Position numbers and translations under genes: made by a program
Notes under the pieces: model-generated
Database searches by the model: none
Seen by the model: only the letters and a program-made list of their open reading frames with translations
What the model was told of the DNA's origin: nothing
Shown here: positions 21,054-32,710 of the stretch, in pieces
How the letters are laid out: each line of letters opens with the position of its first letter
Numbering within the stretch: the first letter of the stretch is position 1
Source: Schistosoma mansoni
Lineage: Eukaryota > Platyhelminthes > Trematoda > Strigeidida > Schistosomatidae
Assembly (NCBI RefSeq): GCF_000237925.1
Contig: NC_031496.1
Span: 32,794,295 to 32,858,294 of the forward strand
Direction: 5' to 3'
Length of the DNA: 64,000 bases

Positions 21054-21890
21054 TTATTCTCAAATAACAGATTGTTACATGAGGCATGCCGGTTTACAGG
21101 CAAGAACAAATTGTTAAAGAAGTTACAATTTTCATTGTTGAAAATTATTCAGCTGGGTTGATATTTCATAAGATATGAATGTAAATGGATTTTATAAGGA
21201 ACATGTCAATATCAATATCACACTTGGCGCACTTTATGGAGGTAGCGTTGCAACATACAACTGATGGTCGAGAATAGATACATGCGAAGTTGGGGGCTTC
21301 TAGAAGTTTCGAACTTATATCCCTCCAAAATATCGGAAGCATTAATAACGGTGTAGGACGAAGTCACTCGTGCCATATCTGTTTTCGGTGGAGTATCTGC
21401 AGGAGGCTAAAAAAGGTGTAAGAAAAAGGAAGGACGAAAAGCAGAGCACACAATATTCATGGAGGAATAGTTAAGGTATAACCATTTAGTCTATTTGCCC
21501 ATTACTGAAGTATTTATTAGGTAAGAACATACTAATGTGTTAAAGAAAAATAAGTGTGGGCAAGGTATGAGTGGACAAGGAACTGTATAAATGAAGGTAG
21601 TTCAGAAGGAAGTATGGAATTGTGTAATTATAAAATGAAGTGCTGAAAACAGTATTCTGATACAAATGACTGTCTCTTTACTTTAGAAGCTGTTTGAACT
21701 CTTTTTTTTGTTTACAGATTTTATAGTGTATAGAGTGGGCTTCGCTTTTAGCCAATTGTCTAGTTTACTTGTATTAGGATTACTTGATATTAAGTGGAAC
21801 CAATTTAGCTTTTTTTAACATGATTCAAAGTGGTATTTTGCATGAATAATTTCGCATCAATACCGTTGGTTTGTGACATCCCACTTGACA
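21023..21890 (-). mobile_element. (TTA)n-tailed retroposon inserted in CR1 endonuclease
   Basis: On the minus strand it ends AATCTGTTATTTGAGAATAA plus a TTA repeat. The body shares long identity with 31010-33420 and 60130-60500. No protein seen, so probably non-autonomous. It splits the CR1 endonuclease after ..KRVMEHALI. Confidence 0.75.
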
Positions 21891-22937
21891 TATGGAGCCG
21901 TAATTTAATATGTACGTTAGTACAACATGTATCCAAACCTACACGTTTTGGTGTAAACCAAGGTTCTTCTCTGTTGGACTTGGTAACTACCCATGAGACT
22001 GAGGATATTGCCAACCTAAATATTCTTCCCCCGTTAGTAAATAGCGAACACACTGTTTTATCATTCACGTTTAGACCTAGTGATATGATATACGATCAGA
22101 TTAAGCCTCGCCCAAACATATGGAGAGCTAACATACCAGCCATTCAGGATTGTGCTACTAAGATAGATTGATCAGTAGATACTAGCTCATCAGTTGACGA
22201 GGCGTGGTCTGTATTTAAAGGCAAGTTTAGTGCAGTCACGTCCCCGTTCATACCATACTTGGTGTCACGTAGACCGAACAATAGTCCACCGTGGATAAAT
22301 AAAGAAGTTAAGAAACTCCTTAGGCGTAGAAAAAAACACTGGAACATGTTCATCTCTACTGGCTTAGAACAGTACAGATCTAGTTATTGTAAGATTAGAA
22401 ATAGTTGTAAAGCATTAATTAGTAGAACTAGGCGGTCATACGAAAAACAATTGGTTAGGGATTGCAAACATAGTCCAAAACGGTTATTCTCGTATGTAAA
22501 GAGGCGAACTCAGAGAAGTGATGGAATACCATCACTTTTGATACAAGAAAATCCATTAAGTTTGGCAAGAAATGATACCGAAAAAGCTTCCGCTTTTTCG
22601 GAATATTTCAGTAAAGTTTTTTCTACCAATATTGAGGAACGATCACCTATTCATTGTGATTGTGGCGACTTGTTGATGGACCCTGTAGTTATTAAGAAAG
22701 AAACTGTTTTAAGCCTACTTCAGCATCTCAAACCTGATAAGTCTAGTGGTCCTGATGATATTCATCCTCGGATTATGAAAGCCCCCTCAGATGTTATTGC
22801 TGAACCATTAGCGATACTGTTCGATATGTCCCTACGGCAGTCCAGATTGCCCAGAGACTGGAAAGACGCAATAATCAGTCCGGTGTATAAGGCTGGGAGT
22901 AGGGATTTAGTTAGTAACTATCGACCCGTCAGCTTAA

Positions 22938-23919
22938 CTAATGCAGATGTCAGTCAGTCACAACGTAGAACTTCGTACGTACGTACATCAGTTCGAGTTG
23001 CCATACCACATTAGCACAGAGATGCAGTTGTCGATTCAAATCCCATAGTGGTAGAAGTAGTAGGAGTATAATCAGAAATCCAAAAGATTAGGGGTTTCAA
23101 GAAATTATTGAAGGAGTATAGTACAGTGAAATAAATTTGGAAAGAGAAAAAGATAAAGACATGAGGAATTCAGAAGATTAGAATTTGGTAGAACACAAAG
23201 AGTGGATGCATCTTCGCCATTGCAAACGATTTTGAGCCATGTCATTCAAGGTCTCTAACCATCGGTTGCTGTCATCTCGCGAATCCCAACCAGGTAGTCT
23301 ACACCTACCAACATGGCCCAGTCCACTTGTCAGTGACTTCATTGATTTGTGCCACGTTTTGGTCTGGCCACCCCTAGCTTTCTTCCAACCTACTCCTACA
23401 CCATGAAACATTGCACGTCGGGGCAGTCGGTGGTCGGGCATACGTAACACATGTCCCAGCCATCTCAACTGATGAAGTTTCACTACTTCATCAATCGATT
23501 TGCCATCCCTACCTAGTACTCGTTTCCTAACAACTGCATTACTTACCCGGTGGTCCCAGGATATACGAGCAATGCTTCGAAGACACCTATGATCGAACAC
23601 TAGTAGCCTACGAATATCCTCTACTCTTATTGGCCATGTTTCACTGCCATAGAGTAGGACGGAGCGAACTGCTGCACAGTAAACCCGTCCTTTGGTTGCT
23701 AGACGGATATCTCGCCTACGCCATAAATGACGCAAGTTGGCGAAAGCTAGACGAGCCTTCTGTATCCGTGCTGAGATTTCGTCACATACCAGACCACAAG
23801 GGCTGATGAGACTTCCAAGATAAGTGAAGTGGTCTACACGCTCAACTACTTCACTCCCTATCATTAGTTCAGGTGTCGATGCAACCCAATCCTGAAGTAA
23901 CTGCATCTAATGCAGATGT
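22938..23919 (-). mobile_element. 5'-truncated RTE insertion with 13-bp target duplication
   Basis: Direct repeat CTAATGCAGATGT at 22938-22950 and 23907-23919 flanks the insert 22951-23906. On the minus strand, frame 23906-23178 (242 codons, intact) encodes the C-terminal part of an RTE reverse transcriptase: FTYLGSLISPCG, VLLYGSETWP, FDHRCLRSIA and RWLGHVLRMPDHRLPRRA. The 3' tail contains GACTGACTG. It is a clear retrotransposition into CR1 ORF2. Confidence 0.9.
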
Positions 23920-25227
23920 AAAACTAATAGAAAAAATTATTAGGATGGCTGTTATAAACTACGTGGAAAGACATGATCTTTTGTCAAAGGAACAACATGG
24001 TTTTCGAAAAGGTCTATCATGTTTGACAAATCTTCTCATTGCAAGAGAAGATTGGGCTGAGGCAAAAGATCGCAATATTCCTGTAGATGTCATTTTCATA
24101 GATTTAAGTAAAGCCTTTGATAAGGTTTCCCATTCTGGTCTTAAATTGAAACTAGAAAGTTTTGGAATCCAATATGCAGTCGTAGACTGGATAAGTGACT
24201 TTCTTCATGAAAGGAGACAAAGGGTAAGAGTAAATGGGGCTCTCTCATCGTGGGAACCAGTAAAAAGTGGCGTCCCCCAAGGCACGATTTTAGGTCCTCT
24301 TCTCTTTTTACTTTATATAAATGAATTACCAGCTATAGCTAAGTCATCCGTCCTACTATTCGCCGATGACATTAAGATTTGGAGACCCATATATAGTACG
24401 TCAGACAGAATAGTTTTACAGGAAGATCTTAACTCATTAGTTGCATGGATGAATGGGTGGTCACTAGAAGTAAACCCTAATAAAAGTGTTGTGATGCAAT
24501 TAAATAACTACGATGATTCGTATCACTACACATTATGTGGACTAGTGTTGCCCAAAGTAAGAAACTATAAAGATTTAGGAGTCATACTAAGTAATGATCT
24601 CAAAACAACCAGTCACTGTAAGGCTGCTGCTGCAAAAGGCTATAGGGCATTATGGTCTATTCGTAGATCTTTCCGGTATCTGGATGGGGAAATGTTTAGA
24701 TTATTATACCCAACTTTCGTACGGCCACATTTGGAATATGGGATTCAAGCAGCGAGTCCTTGTTTCAAATATGAGGCGGATATGTTGGAACGAGTCCAAC
24801 GCTGCGGGACAAAAATGGTAAAAGGCTTATCTAGCCTATCTTATGAAGACAGACTGAGACACCTCAACTTATTTCCGTTATCTTACCGGCGAATACGGGG
24901 TGATCTAATATTGGCATATCGTATCCTGAACGACGACCTTGGCACTAACATGTCCTATCTTTTCCTCCCGTCTAGGGCTGAGCATTTGAGAGGACATTCA
25001 AAGAAAGTCCAAAAACCGAGATCAAATCGTCCACGTCTGGAGTTTCGTTTCTCGCACCGAGTAGTGAATTACTGGAATTCTCTACCAGAACACGTAATAT
25101 CAGCACCTTCTGTTGATATATTCAAGACGAGATTGGACCTCCACAGTGTAACAAACTGCAAGGATTACAATAGGTCACTAGACTTCCTATCCTTATTACT
25201 GAAGACTGAAGACCTAGCTTCATAATA

Positions 25228-26364
25228 TGTCAAATAACTCGGGTAAGAGATTTCACCAGCTTTCAAGCCTACTAAAAGGTCAAAATCCGTAACTGCTAAG
25301 ACTGATGACTCAGTACCTGAAACTGATAAGCATTTATCCTTTGAACCCCATGCCGCCTACCCACAAATATCACTAACACTACCTGATTCTCTATGTAACA
25401 ACCCCTTTATCTCTTCATGCAGTATGTCAAAGGTAAGACTAGTTGATATAAAAAGCGAAATGTCCACGTGCATCAAAAAGTAAACACAGTACACCAGATC
25501 GCATGCTTTACTTAGGCCTAGGTCCAATATACCAAAAACCGAGAAGTCTAACAGTGTATCTCAGGTATACGAGGATGCTGATCGATATGGTACTGACATT
25601 CGTCAGTTACAAAACTCCCTAGCCGAAATTTACAGTAGACTTAACCAACTAGCACCCCTCACACACATATGCGGTATTAATACCGATAAAAATCTCGAAC
25701 AACTCACTAAAGCTGAGTGTATTTTAGAGTTTGTGGCTGAAGAAGTGACGAAAGAATGATGTCTTCCCACAATGCAGCAGTTTACAATCTCCCTGATCGC
25801 ATACACCCAAATCAGTTGAGAGACATCTGCCTTAAAGCATGCGATATGTTGAAAGTCAACTGCCAAGTCATCCGCTTTAGAAAAAAGTCGGATAGATTGA
25901 CTTGCCCTCTACTATTTAAGTTTAACTGTTGTAACGATGCTAAGCAATTTATTGATTTAAGCAAAAATGTCAGCTCATTAATTCCATACAAAAGCATAAA
26001 AGTCACTCCTGACCTAACACCGTGTCAACGTCGTATAAGAAGACGTGAAGCAATAGAATCGTATGATAGAGTGATAGTAAAAAACCATCTAAAGACAGTA
26101 TGCAACAAAATGAATGATATAAAGCGCATGGACAACAAGCATGATGTTATACCACAAACGACTGGTCCATCCGTAGATCTAGATGGGTCTGCAGATCAGA
26201 AATCTTTGGATAAGATACGGTCCCCACCTGTCACTAAAAAGCGTGACGGCATCTCTGATCCCGGGTGTTCGCTCAGTATAATACCAAAATGTGGGCCGTG
26301 TAACGAAACATACCCAACTAAACATATTCATGTAAAAATTGGTCCGTCAAGAGGATACGAATGA
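25228..26364 (+). pseudogene. ORF1 of the second LINE
   Basis: Broken into frames: PTKRSKSVTAKTDDSVPE near 25290; a likely coiled-coil (DIRQLQNSLAEIYSRLNQL) near 25600; then 202 codons from 25756 with KVNCQVIRFRKKSDR and LTPCQRRIRRREAIE, the nucleic-acid-binding part of jockey/CR1 ORF1 proteins. A stop after VAEEVTKE separates the parts. Confidence 0.65.
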
Positions 26365-27129
26365 ACCTAAGTTCATCTCACAGAGGCCAAGAAACTCTTC
26401 ATCTCTGACAAAAAAGACTGGGGAGATAAAATCCAAAATAGGGGAACACGTAAGATTGAGGCCAGTTGTTCTGTGGGTATCCCAACGACAGTGAATAGGT
26501 TCTATCCGCTGATATCATGTAACTTGCCATCAACACCTCGCAACAATGGGTAGTATGTTGAGCGTAACAAACCTTTTTACACACATTCACAAAAACTATC
26601 AGAATACTGACCACTCCACTCACTCTCTTAAGCTTAAAACTGTTAATAAGCATGGTAATTACAGGTTTCTCACCCCACACCCTATGTACATTCCCCAGAA
26701 TCACAATTGTGATTACTCTCAGAATGAGAACTTTCCAGTATCAACCCACCACATGAAGACGGCCTTCATATATAACAACAGTCTTAACCACTTCCAGTTA
26801 CGAGCATCAGACCTCCCTCATGCTCGCACTAGCGCAAATGGTTATAACAGAGGCTACGAGTTTAACCATCAAAACTGTCTTGCAAATAACAGTACACTTT
26901 ACAGTCAACATGTAACAGATTTTTTCGGAATAAGGCCCCTAGTTGCACCCCTGTTGAAGCATATAGCCCTAGTCATTTCAAACCAAGTGCGGAACATAAA
27001 CTCGCTTCCCTCGTACAGTTCGCATCAGAAAGTACTTCCACCCTTTCCTCCTGGATAAACTCCCCAAGCAACTATACTAGCTCATTTGATACATGCCCCA
27101 GTAACTCTAGCTATCAAAGTACAGAGCTA
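26365..27129 (+). other. LINE inter-ORF region with an open frame
   Basis: A 170-codon frame (26546-27058) rich in Asn, His and Ser lies between ORF1 and the endonuclease. It may be the N-terminal extension of ORF2. No domain seen. Confidence 0.4.
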
Positions 27130-30100
27130 TTGAAAAACACGCAATCCATTACTTCAAACATACATCACTCACGCGAGGATCATGACATCTTTAATCGAGA
27201 TACTCTCACTCACTTTAACTTAGTAGGCCACTTGTTTAATATGTGTCTTATCAACGCTAGGTCGATCTGCAATAAAAAGACTGATTTAGCTCTGCTTGCT
27301 TCCATATGTCAACCATCACTTATAATGATATCTGAAGCATGGACTAACAGTAATATTTCCGATCTAAGTTTATCTCTTGATAATTATCTCCTATAGAGAA
27401 GCGACAGATTGAAAGGACGAGGCGGAGGATGGGTTATTTATGCTCACTCTAGCTTAAACTCACTACTATGCGATATGTCTGAACTATACAAACTGAAGGA
27501 CTCGGTGTGGATTGTTTTAAAGCCATCAAATTCCATTACCTTACTGTTCGGCTGTATCCACCACCAACCTAACTTGGCAATAGGTGAAATAGCAGTATTA
27601 TCAGAGGTATTCACACTAGCATCATCCCTTCCATTCACAGGCAAGCTCATTTGTGGTGACTTCAACATGCCTGAAGTTCCTTAGTTTCCAGTCAAAGCTC
27701 CGAAACGTTATGAATCATTTATTGAATGTCTAGAACTAGGACAGTGGACTCAATATGTTAGTAGCCCTACCAGACATAAAAATATCTTGGACTTAGTCTT
27801 TACCAGTGGCCTCACCCCCAATACTGTGTATATTGGAAAAACGTTTCCAGGCAGTGATCATAACACTGTCGTATGTAGCCTTAGTATAAAAAACACAAAC
27901 GGTAGACGTAAAAATGTAACCCTTCGTAGAAACTATCGCAAGGTAGATTGGAATAATTTTCACAATTACCTAAGAAGCACTGACTGGGGAACATTCTTTA
28001 CTGCAAACAATACCGACCCACTAACCAATATATTTCATCACAACATCGAAAGTATCATCAACAAAATCGCATCTTTAGAGTACTGGAGACCTAAGTTTTC
28101 TAAAGATCTGTATATACCGGTCGGTACACGAAGACGTCTGCAGAGACATTGTACTCGCTTCCAAAACTCTAATGACTTCTCCTCTTTAGTAACGATGACA
28201 GAAATACTTGTCCAGACGGACGCAATAAGTACACAAAAAGCAATCGAACAGGAAAAACCTGCTGTCGAACTTAGTAATAACTCCTCAGCACTCACCACAC
28301 TCTTTCAAAATAAACTTAAACGTTCTAAGTCGAGAGGAAACATATTTATTAGAGACAAACAAGTATACGAGGATCCTAAACATGTTACGGAACTATTTAA
28401 TGAACACTTTTGTTCCTCATTAACTGATGAAAAACCACTTAATGATTCAGAACTTATCACAGCATCTGCCTGTGAGATTACTAACGTAGACTTCAATGTA
28501 CAGAATATCTCTAAGGCAATTGGTACATTGAAACACTCCTACACTGATGGACCAGATGGTATTCCGGCTAGCATGCTAAAACGTGGAGGCGATGATATGT
28601 GTGTTTTATTACTCAAACTATTTGCGATATCACTCTCTACGGCGCATTACCCTACTGCCTGGAAAACTACACACATCATTCCCAAAAATAAAACAGGACC
28701 TGAAGCAAATGTTGAAAATTACCGACCCATAAACATAACTTCATTGGTGTCTAGAGTGATGGAAAAAATAGTTTAGGCGGCGTTAGTCCAACATCTAATT
28801 ACTAATAATCTCATTTCGGTCTCCCAACATGGATTTCTTAGGTCCAGATCATGTGATACATGCCTAGTGGACTACATGAATGATATAACTCTGAAACGAG
28901 ACAATGGACTCCTTGTATCAGTCATATTTTTAGACTTTAAGTAAGCTTTTGATAAGGTTCCACACAAACGGCTACTAGCCAAACTACGTTCCTTCGGAAT
29001 CAAAAACCCACTCTATTCATGGTTTGTTTCATTCTTAAAGGGACGTAAACAAATGGTAAAGTACGACTGTTTCTCATTACCTAGACCAATAACTAGTGGC
29101 GTCATTCTGGGATGTGTATTAGGCCCACTTTTGTTTCTCATGTATATAAACGATATATGTAACATCATAAAATCTGGGAAACTGTAGCTGTAAATAATTC
29201 CCCAAAATCAATAGCTTATTAAGTGTTCGACATTGGATGCTGACCACGTTGTTTAAGTGGACTTGTTTAGCTGAAGGCTTTCGGTCATGCATCCGCACCA
29301 GATCACGTTGCAACACGGCGTGGGACACAGCTCCTACGTTACAATAGCCAGTTACGAAAGAAGTCTTTCGATATATTGGTAACGAACCAAATATATCTTT
29401 CCTGCCTCTTCTCGTCTCACTTCTGATTTCTATCTGACTGGGAACGCTCGAATATAGAAGGTGCTACTGGTAGCTAGTTGTAAAACTAGAACATCCGTTG
29501 CATCATCGAAACCATACTTATATGCTGATGATCTCAAAATAGTATACAGCTATAAGCCTGAGGCTCTAAGTGAAAGTGTACCCCTGACTCAAGATGATCT
29601 CAATAACCTAACTATCTGGAGCGAAAAGTGGCAATTACCATTTAACCTCCACAAATGCGGGATCATGCACTTTGGAAAGCACCCCTATGAACCCCAACTT
29701 TACTTAAATGAAAGTAAAGTCCAGACACTTAATTTAGTACACGATCTAGGAATTAATTACACAGGAAGCCTAAACTTTAAAGCACACGCCTCCTCTATTA
29801 TTTCTAAAGCTAGAAGTCTAATTGGCTTCATAACAAAAAATTTCTTCACGACAGATGCTAAGCTTACACTTTACAAAATGTGTGTACGACCTTCCCTAGA
29901 ATACTGCTCTTTTATCTTCTCTAATATGAATACCACTGACAAAATAAGAGTAGATGTTCAAAGACGCTTTACACGCCAACTGCTAGGAAGTGATACCACT
30001 CTTGATTACACAAGTAGATGTAAGCACCTCTCTTTAGAACCTTTATGGCACCGTAGGTTAAGGAAAAATCTGATATTTCTCTACAAAGCAATAAATGGAC

Positions 30101-30393
30101 TGTCATTCCTAACCTCCTGCCCAACTATGATCAATGACCCAGCCTATAGACTAAGAAACAATGCATATACACTATTTACCGAAAAACACCAAAAACAAAT
30201 GCGTTGTAGATTTTTTACAGTTCGGTATAGTTTATTGTGGAACAGGTTGCCAATACCTATCCGTAACTGTGACACCTTTACCAAATTTAAAAGGCTAATA
30301 ACCCTATTACTAAACTCTAAAGAACTTCACCAACTATTCCTTGAACTCCCGCCTACCAATGAGGCACTTTATTATGGACCGCCCAACATCTAG
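27130..30393 (+). pseudogene. ORF2 of the second LINE: endonuclease and reverse transcriptase
   Basis: Endonuclease blocks: CLINARSICNKK, ISEAWT, CGDFNMPEV, PGSDHNTVV. Reverse transcriptase blocks: DGPDGIPASML, YRPINITS, SQHGF, VIFLDFK(stop)AFDKVPH, LGPLLFLMYINDI, and after the insertion the catalytic YADD (LYADDLKIV, about 29520). Stops occur at 27394, 27682, 28774 and near 28941. The C-terminal third (29509-30393) is one open frame. Confidence 0.85.
29182..29508 (+). repeat. About 320-bp interspersed repeat inserted in LINE
   Basis: Splits the reverse transcriptase between NIIKSGK and PYLYADD. Shared features include ATCACGTTGCAACACGGCG and TAGCTAGTTGTAAAACTAG. Copies: 31560-31812 (plus), 59630-59948 (minus), 54951-55095 (minus fragment). 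GAAAC occurs at both edges and may be a 5-bp target duplication. Class unknown. Confidence 0.7.
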
Positions 30394-30600
30394 ACGGAAC
30401 AAGAATATAACGAACTCCATTGTCGTTAGTATGAATATAGCAAAACTAAAGAAGACATGCTTTATCCTTCTCCACTATTTATTGGTTATTAGCCATGGCA
30501 TTCCGCTCCTAACCCTCAGTTTCAGTTTCCGAATCTCCCTAATGGATAAATCCAAATTATTCTTCCTAAGTGTCATGTCCTTTTATTTTTCTTATTACAA

Positions 30601-30979
30601 GTAGACAGATAATTCACTAATCTTATGGATGCTGACCAACTAAGGCCGATCAAAAGAAGCTCATATGTCCTAAATTCTTGTGAGTTGTTCAATGTTTTAT
30701 TTTTCTTACCCTGAAAATTTTACAATATTTACTATCATATCCTCTGATTTGCTATTAGCCCTTACCATATCTTAACCACATATAATCTGACTTGTCTCTT
30801 ATAACCTTTACCATTAGTTATCTTCATAGTAGTATGATATATTAAATGGATATCTAACCCATAATACAAATGCTATTACCATCTGATTTGCTTGTAACAT
30901 GGAACTTGTAGAGACAGCGTATTCCAAATATGGTCCTTGATTAAAGCAATATTCATGCCGACCACAAACGTAAGAAAGC
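30601..30979. other. No feature recognised
   Basis: AT-rich, non-coding. Confidence 0.4.
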
Positions 30980-31237
30980 CCAACATCATATAAGGAGTGA
31001 GGGTGGCGTTACTGGCCAGCAAACATGATAGTGGGGAGATAACCTCAATCCACCCGTGTCTGTGGGGCAGAACATATTATGTCTTGTGGGATGTCACGAA
31101 CCAACGGTATTGATGCGAAATTATTCATGCAGAATACCACTTTAAATCATGTTAAAAAAAGCTGAATTGGTTCCACTTCCTACCGAGTAGTTCAATTACA
31201 AGCAAACTAGACAATTGGCTAAAGACGAAGCCCACTA

Positions 31238-31445
31238 GGGTAACATGGTGGTTGGAGGTGGTCAACAGGAAACCCTGGACCCGGGTTTCGTGCTACTTGG
31301 CACTCGTCAGCAAGGTGTACCTGTAATCTTGAGGGAACTGATGCTCCCTGGCGGATTCGATCCCGCGTCACTCAGCTTCACAGTCAGAGACGTTACCACT
31401 GAGCTATTCGGGCCGCGACCGACCTCCTGTAGGACTGAGATCTAA
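31238..31445 (-). mobile_element. tRNA-derived SINE with hammerhead (second family)
   Basis: Minus strand: tRNA-like segment with A box (TAGCTCAGTGGT) and B box (GGGATCGAATCC), then the hammerhead at 31272-31316, ending in ACCATGTTACCCTA. It differs in sequence from the Sm-alpha-like copy at 3121. Confidence 0.8.
31272..31316 (-). ncRNA. Intact hammerhead ribozyme with palindromic stem III
   Basis: Minus strand: stem I ACCTTG/CAGGGT (with G-U pairs), core CTGACGA, stem II GTGC/GCAC with loop CAAGTA, GAAA, cleavage triplet GTC. Stem II differs from Sm-alpha by compensating changes. Stem III is the palindrome ACCCGGGT with almost no loop, which suggests activity as a dimer. Confidence 0.82.
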
Positions 31446-31514
31446 TCACAATTGATTGATCACTGGGTGGTGATCAATCTCATGCGTGTCAGGTCCTTAG
31501 TGCTGATCGAATGC
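31446..31514. repeat. Left arm of a 69-bp perfect inverted repeat
   Basis: Exactly complementary to 32642-32710. Followed by a 53-bp direct repeat (31521-31573) also found at 32565-32616. Confidence 0.85.
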
Positions 31515-31559
31515 CACCACCATGTTACCCTAATATATATAGTGCCCGCAGTGTCGAGC

Positions 31560-31812
31560 CACCTAGACTGGACTTGTTTAACTGTAGGCTTTCGGTCATT
31601 CATCCCCACCAGATCACGTTTCAACTCGGCGCGGGACACTGCTCCTACGTTCATTAGCCAGCTTATAATAAAGATTCCTCGATATATTGATAACGTATCA
31701 AATATATCATTCCTACCTCTTCTCGTCTGACTTCTCATTTCTGTTTGGCCAAAAGGGTTTCGATTATAGAAGGTGTTACTGGTAGCTAGTTGTTAAGCTA
31801 GAAAAACCGTCG
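31560..31812 (+). repeat. Copy of the 320-bp repeat (partial)
   Basis: Same family as 29182-29508: ACCAGATCACGTTTCAAC and GGTAGCTAGTTGTTAAGC. Confidence 0.65.
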
Positions 31813-31872
31813 TATCTTCACTATTTTATAATAAGCATAAAATTGAGATTGGTGAATAAGCGAAGCATAACC

Positions 31873-32072
31873 NNNNNNNNNNNNNNNNNNNNNNNNNNNN
31901 NNNNNNNNNNNNNNNNNNNNNNNNNNNNNNNNNNNNNNNNNNNNNNNNNNNNNNNNNNNNNNNNNNNNNNNNNNNNNNNNNNNNNNNNNNNNNNNNNNNN
32001 NNNNNNNNNNNNNNNNNNNNNNNNNNNNNNNNNNNNNNNNNNNNNNNNNNNNNNNNNNNNNNNNNNNNNNNN
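31873..32072. other. Assembly gap (200 N)
   Basis: Run of N; frames crossing it are meaningless. Confidence 1.
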
Positions 32073-32419
32073 ATAGTGGTGAGCTGACATTTAATTTTTC
32101 GAACCATTCGGTAAAGAGCTAATTTACAATCCCAACCATTGAATGTAGTCTGAAATCAGGATGTGAATTTGAATGAACTTGCACAGTTTAGAAGCAATCT
32201 TATATTACAGAATATCAAACTCAAGGAAGACATGTGATCTTGCATTTCAGAAAGGAGACTATCCAGATCCTTGAAAATCATTTTATATTATGCAGTATTC
32301 TGAAATGGTTACTCCAGCATGAAACTCAATAGAACATTCTCAAGAAACAAATGAAGCTTTGAGGTGCATATATGTTTTATAGAGAGAATCTTTTCTGATG
32401 GGACTAGTGATGATGAACC
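32073..32419. other. No feature recognised
   Basis: Unassigned sequence between the gap and the second SINE copy. Confidence 0.4.
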
Positions 32420-32710
32420 GTATTTAGTTGGGAGAACGATTGTCGAGAAATTCATTTAAACCGGGATCATCAGTTCGTGTCGAGTTGTCAGGTACACAGA
32501 GGATGTGGAGTGCCAAGTATCACGTAACCCGGGTCCCAGGCGATCGTGCTGTCACGTCCAACGACCATGTTACCCTAATATATATAGTGCCCGCAGTGTC
32601 GAGCCACCTAGACTGGTGGCCACATTGCAACTTGATCGATAGCATTCGATCAGCACTAAGGACCTGACACGCATGAGATTGATCACCACCCAGTGATCAA
32701 TCAATTGTGA
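32420..32710 (+). repeat. Decayed plus-strand copy of the hammerhead SINE
   Basis: Contains GAGTGCCAAGTATCACGTAA and CCCGGGTCCCAGG, the stem II and cleavage region, but CTGACGA and GAAA are lost. Ends with ACCATGTTACCCTAA, then the right arm of the 69-bp inverted repeat (32642-32710). Confidence 0.65.

Larger units (their letters stand above)
19319..25225 (+). mobile_element. CR1-type LINE, nearly complete, with two nested insertions
   Basis: ORF1 19319-20497 and ORF2 from 20467 to 25225, broken by insertions at 21023-21890 and 22951-23906. Apart from these only one stop (TGA near 22169) interrupts ORF2. The 3' end has TTACTGAAGACTGAAGAC. A second LINE begins immediately after it. Confidence 0.9.
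20467..25225 (+). pseudogene. CR1 ORF2: endonuclease and reverse transcriptase, interrupted
   Basis: Pieces: 20467-21022 (YANARGLKHK, VTETWL, LGDFNAPDISW), about 21900-22171 (VSKPTRFG, VNSEHTVLSF), 22172-22950 (NNSPPWINKEVKK, SGPDDIHPRI, YRPVSLT) and 23920-25225 (KEQHGFRKG, DLSKAFDKV, GVPQGTILGPLLFLLYI, catalytic LLFADDIKIW, RGHSKKV, YWNSLPEHV). The stop near 22169 is TGA where the copy at 13 kb has TGG (SIDWSVD). Removing the second insertion joins the frame exactly. Confidence 0.9.
25226..30600 (+). mobile_element. Second CR1-like LINE family, nearly full length
   Basis: Starts directly after the CR1 3' end. ORF1 is about 25228-26364, ORF2 about 27130-30393, with a 3' UTR to about 30600. 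ORF2 has several stops and one repeat insertion (29182-29508). A much more decayed copy lies at 57441-60090. Confidence 0.85.

Noticed and set aside
31821-32107. Open frames across runs of N (also at 39394, 48395, 61957)
   Set aside because: They exist only because N codons are not stops.
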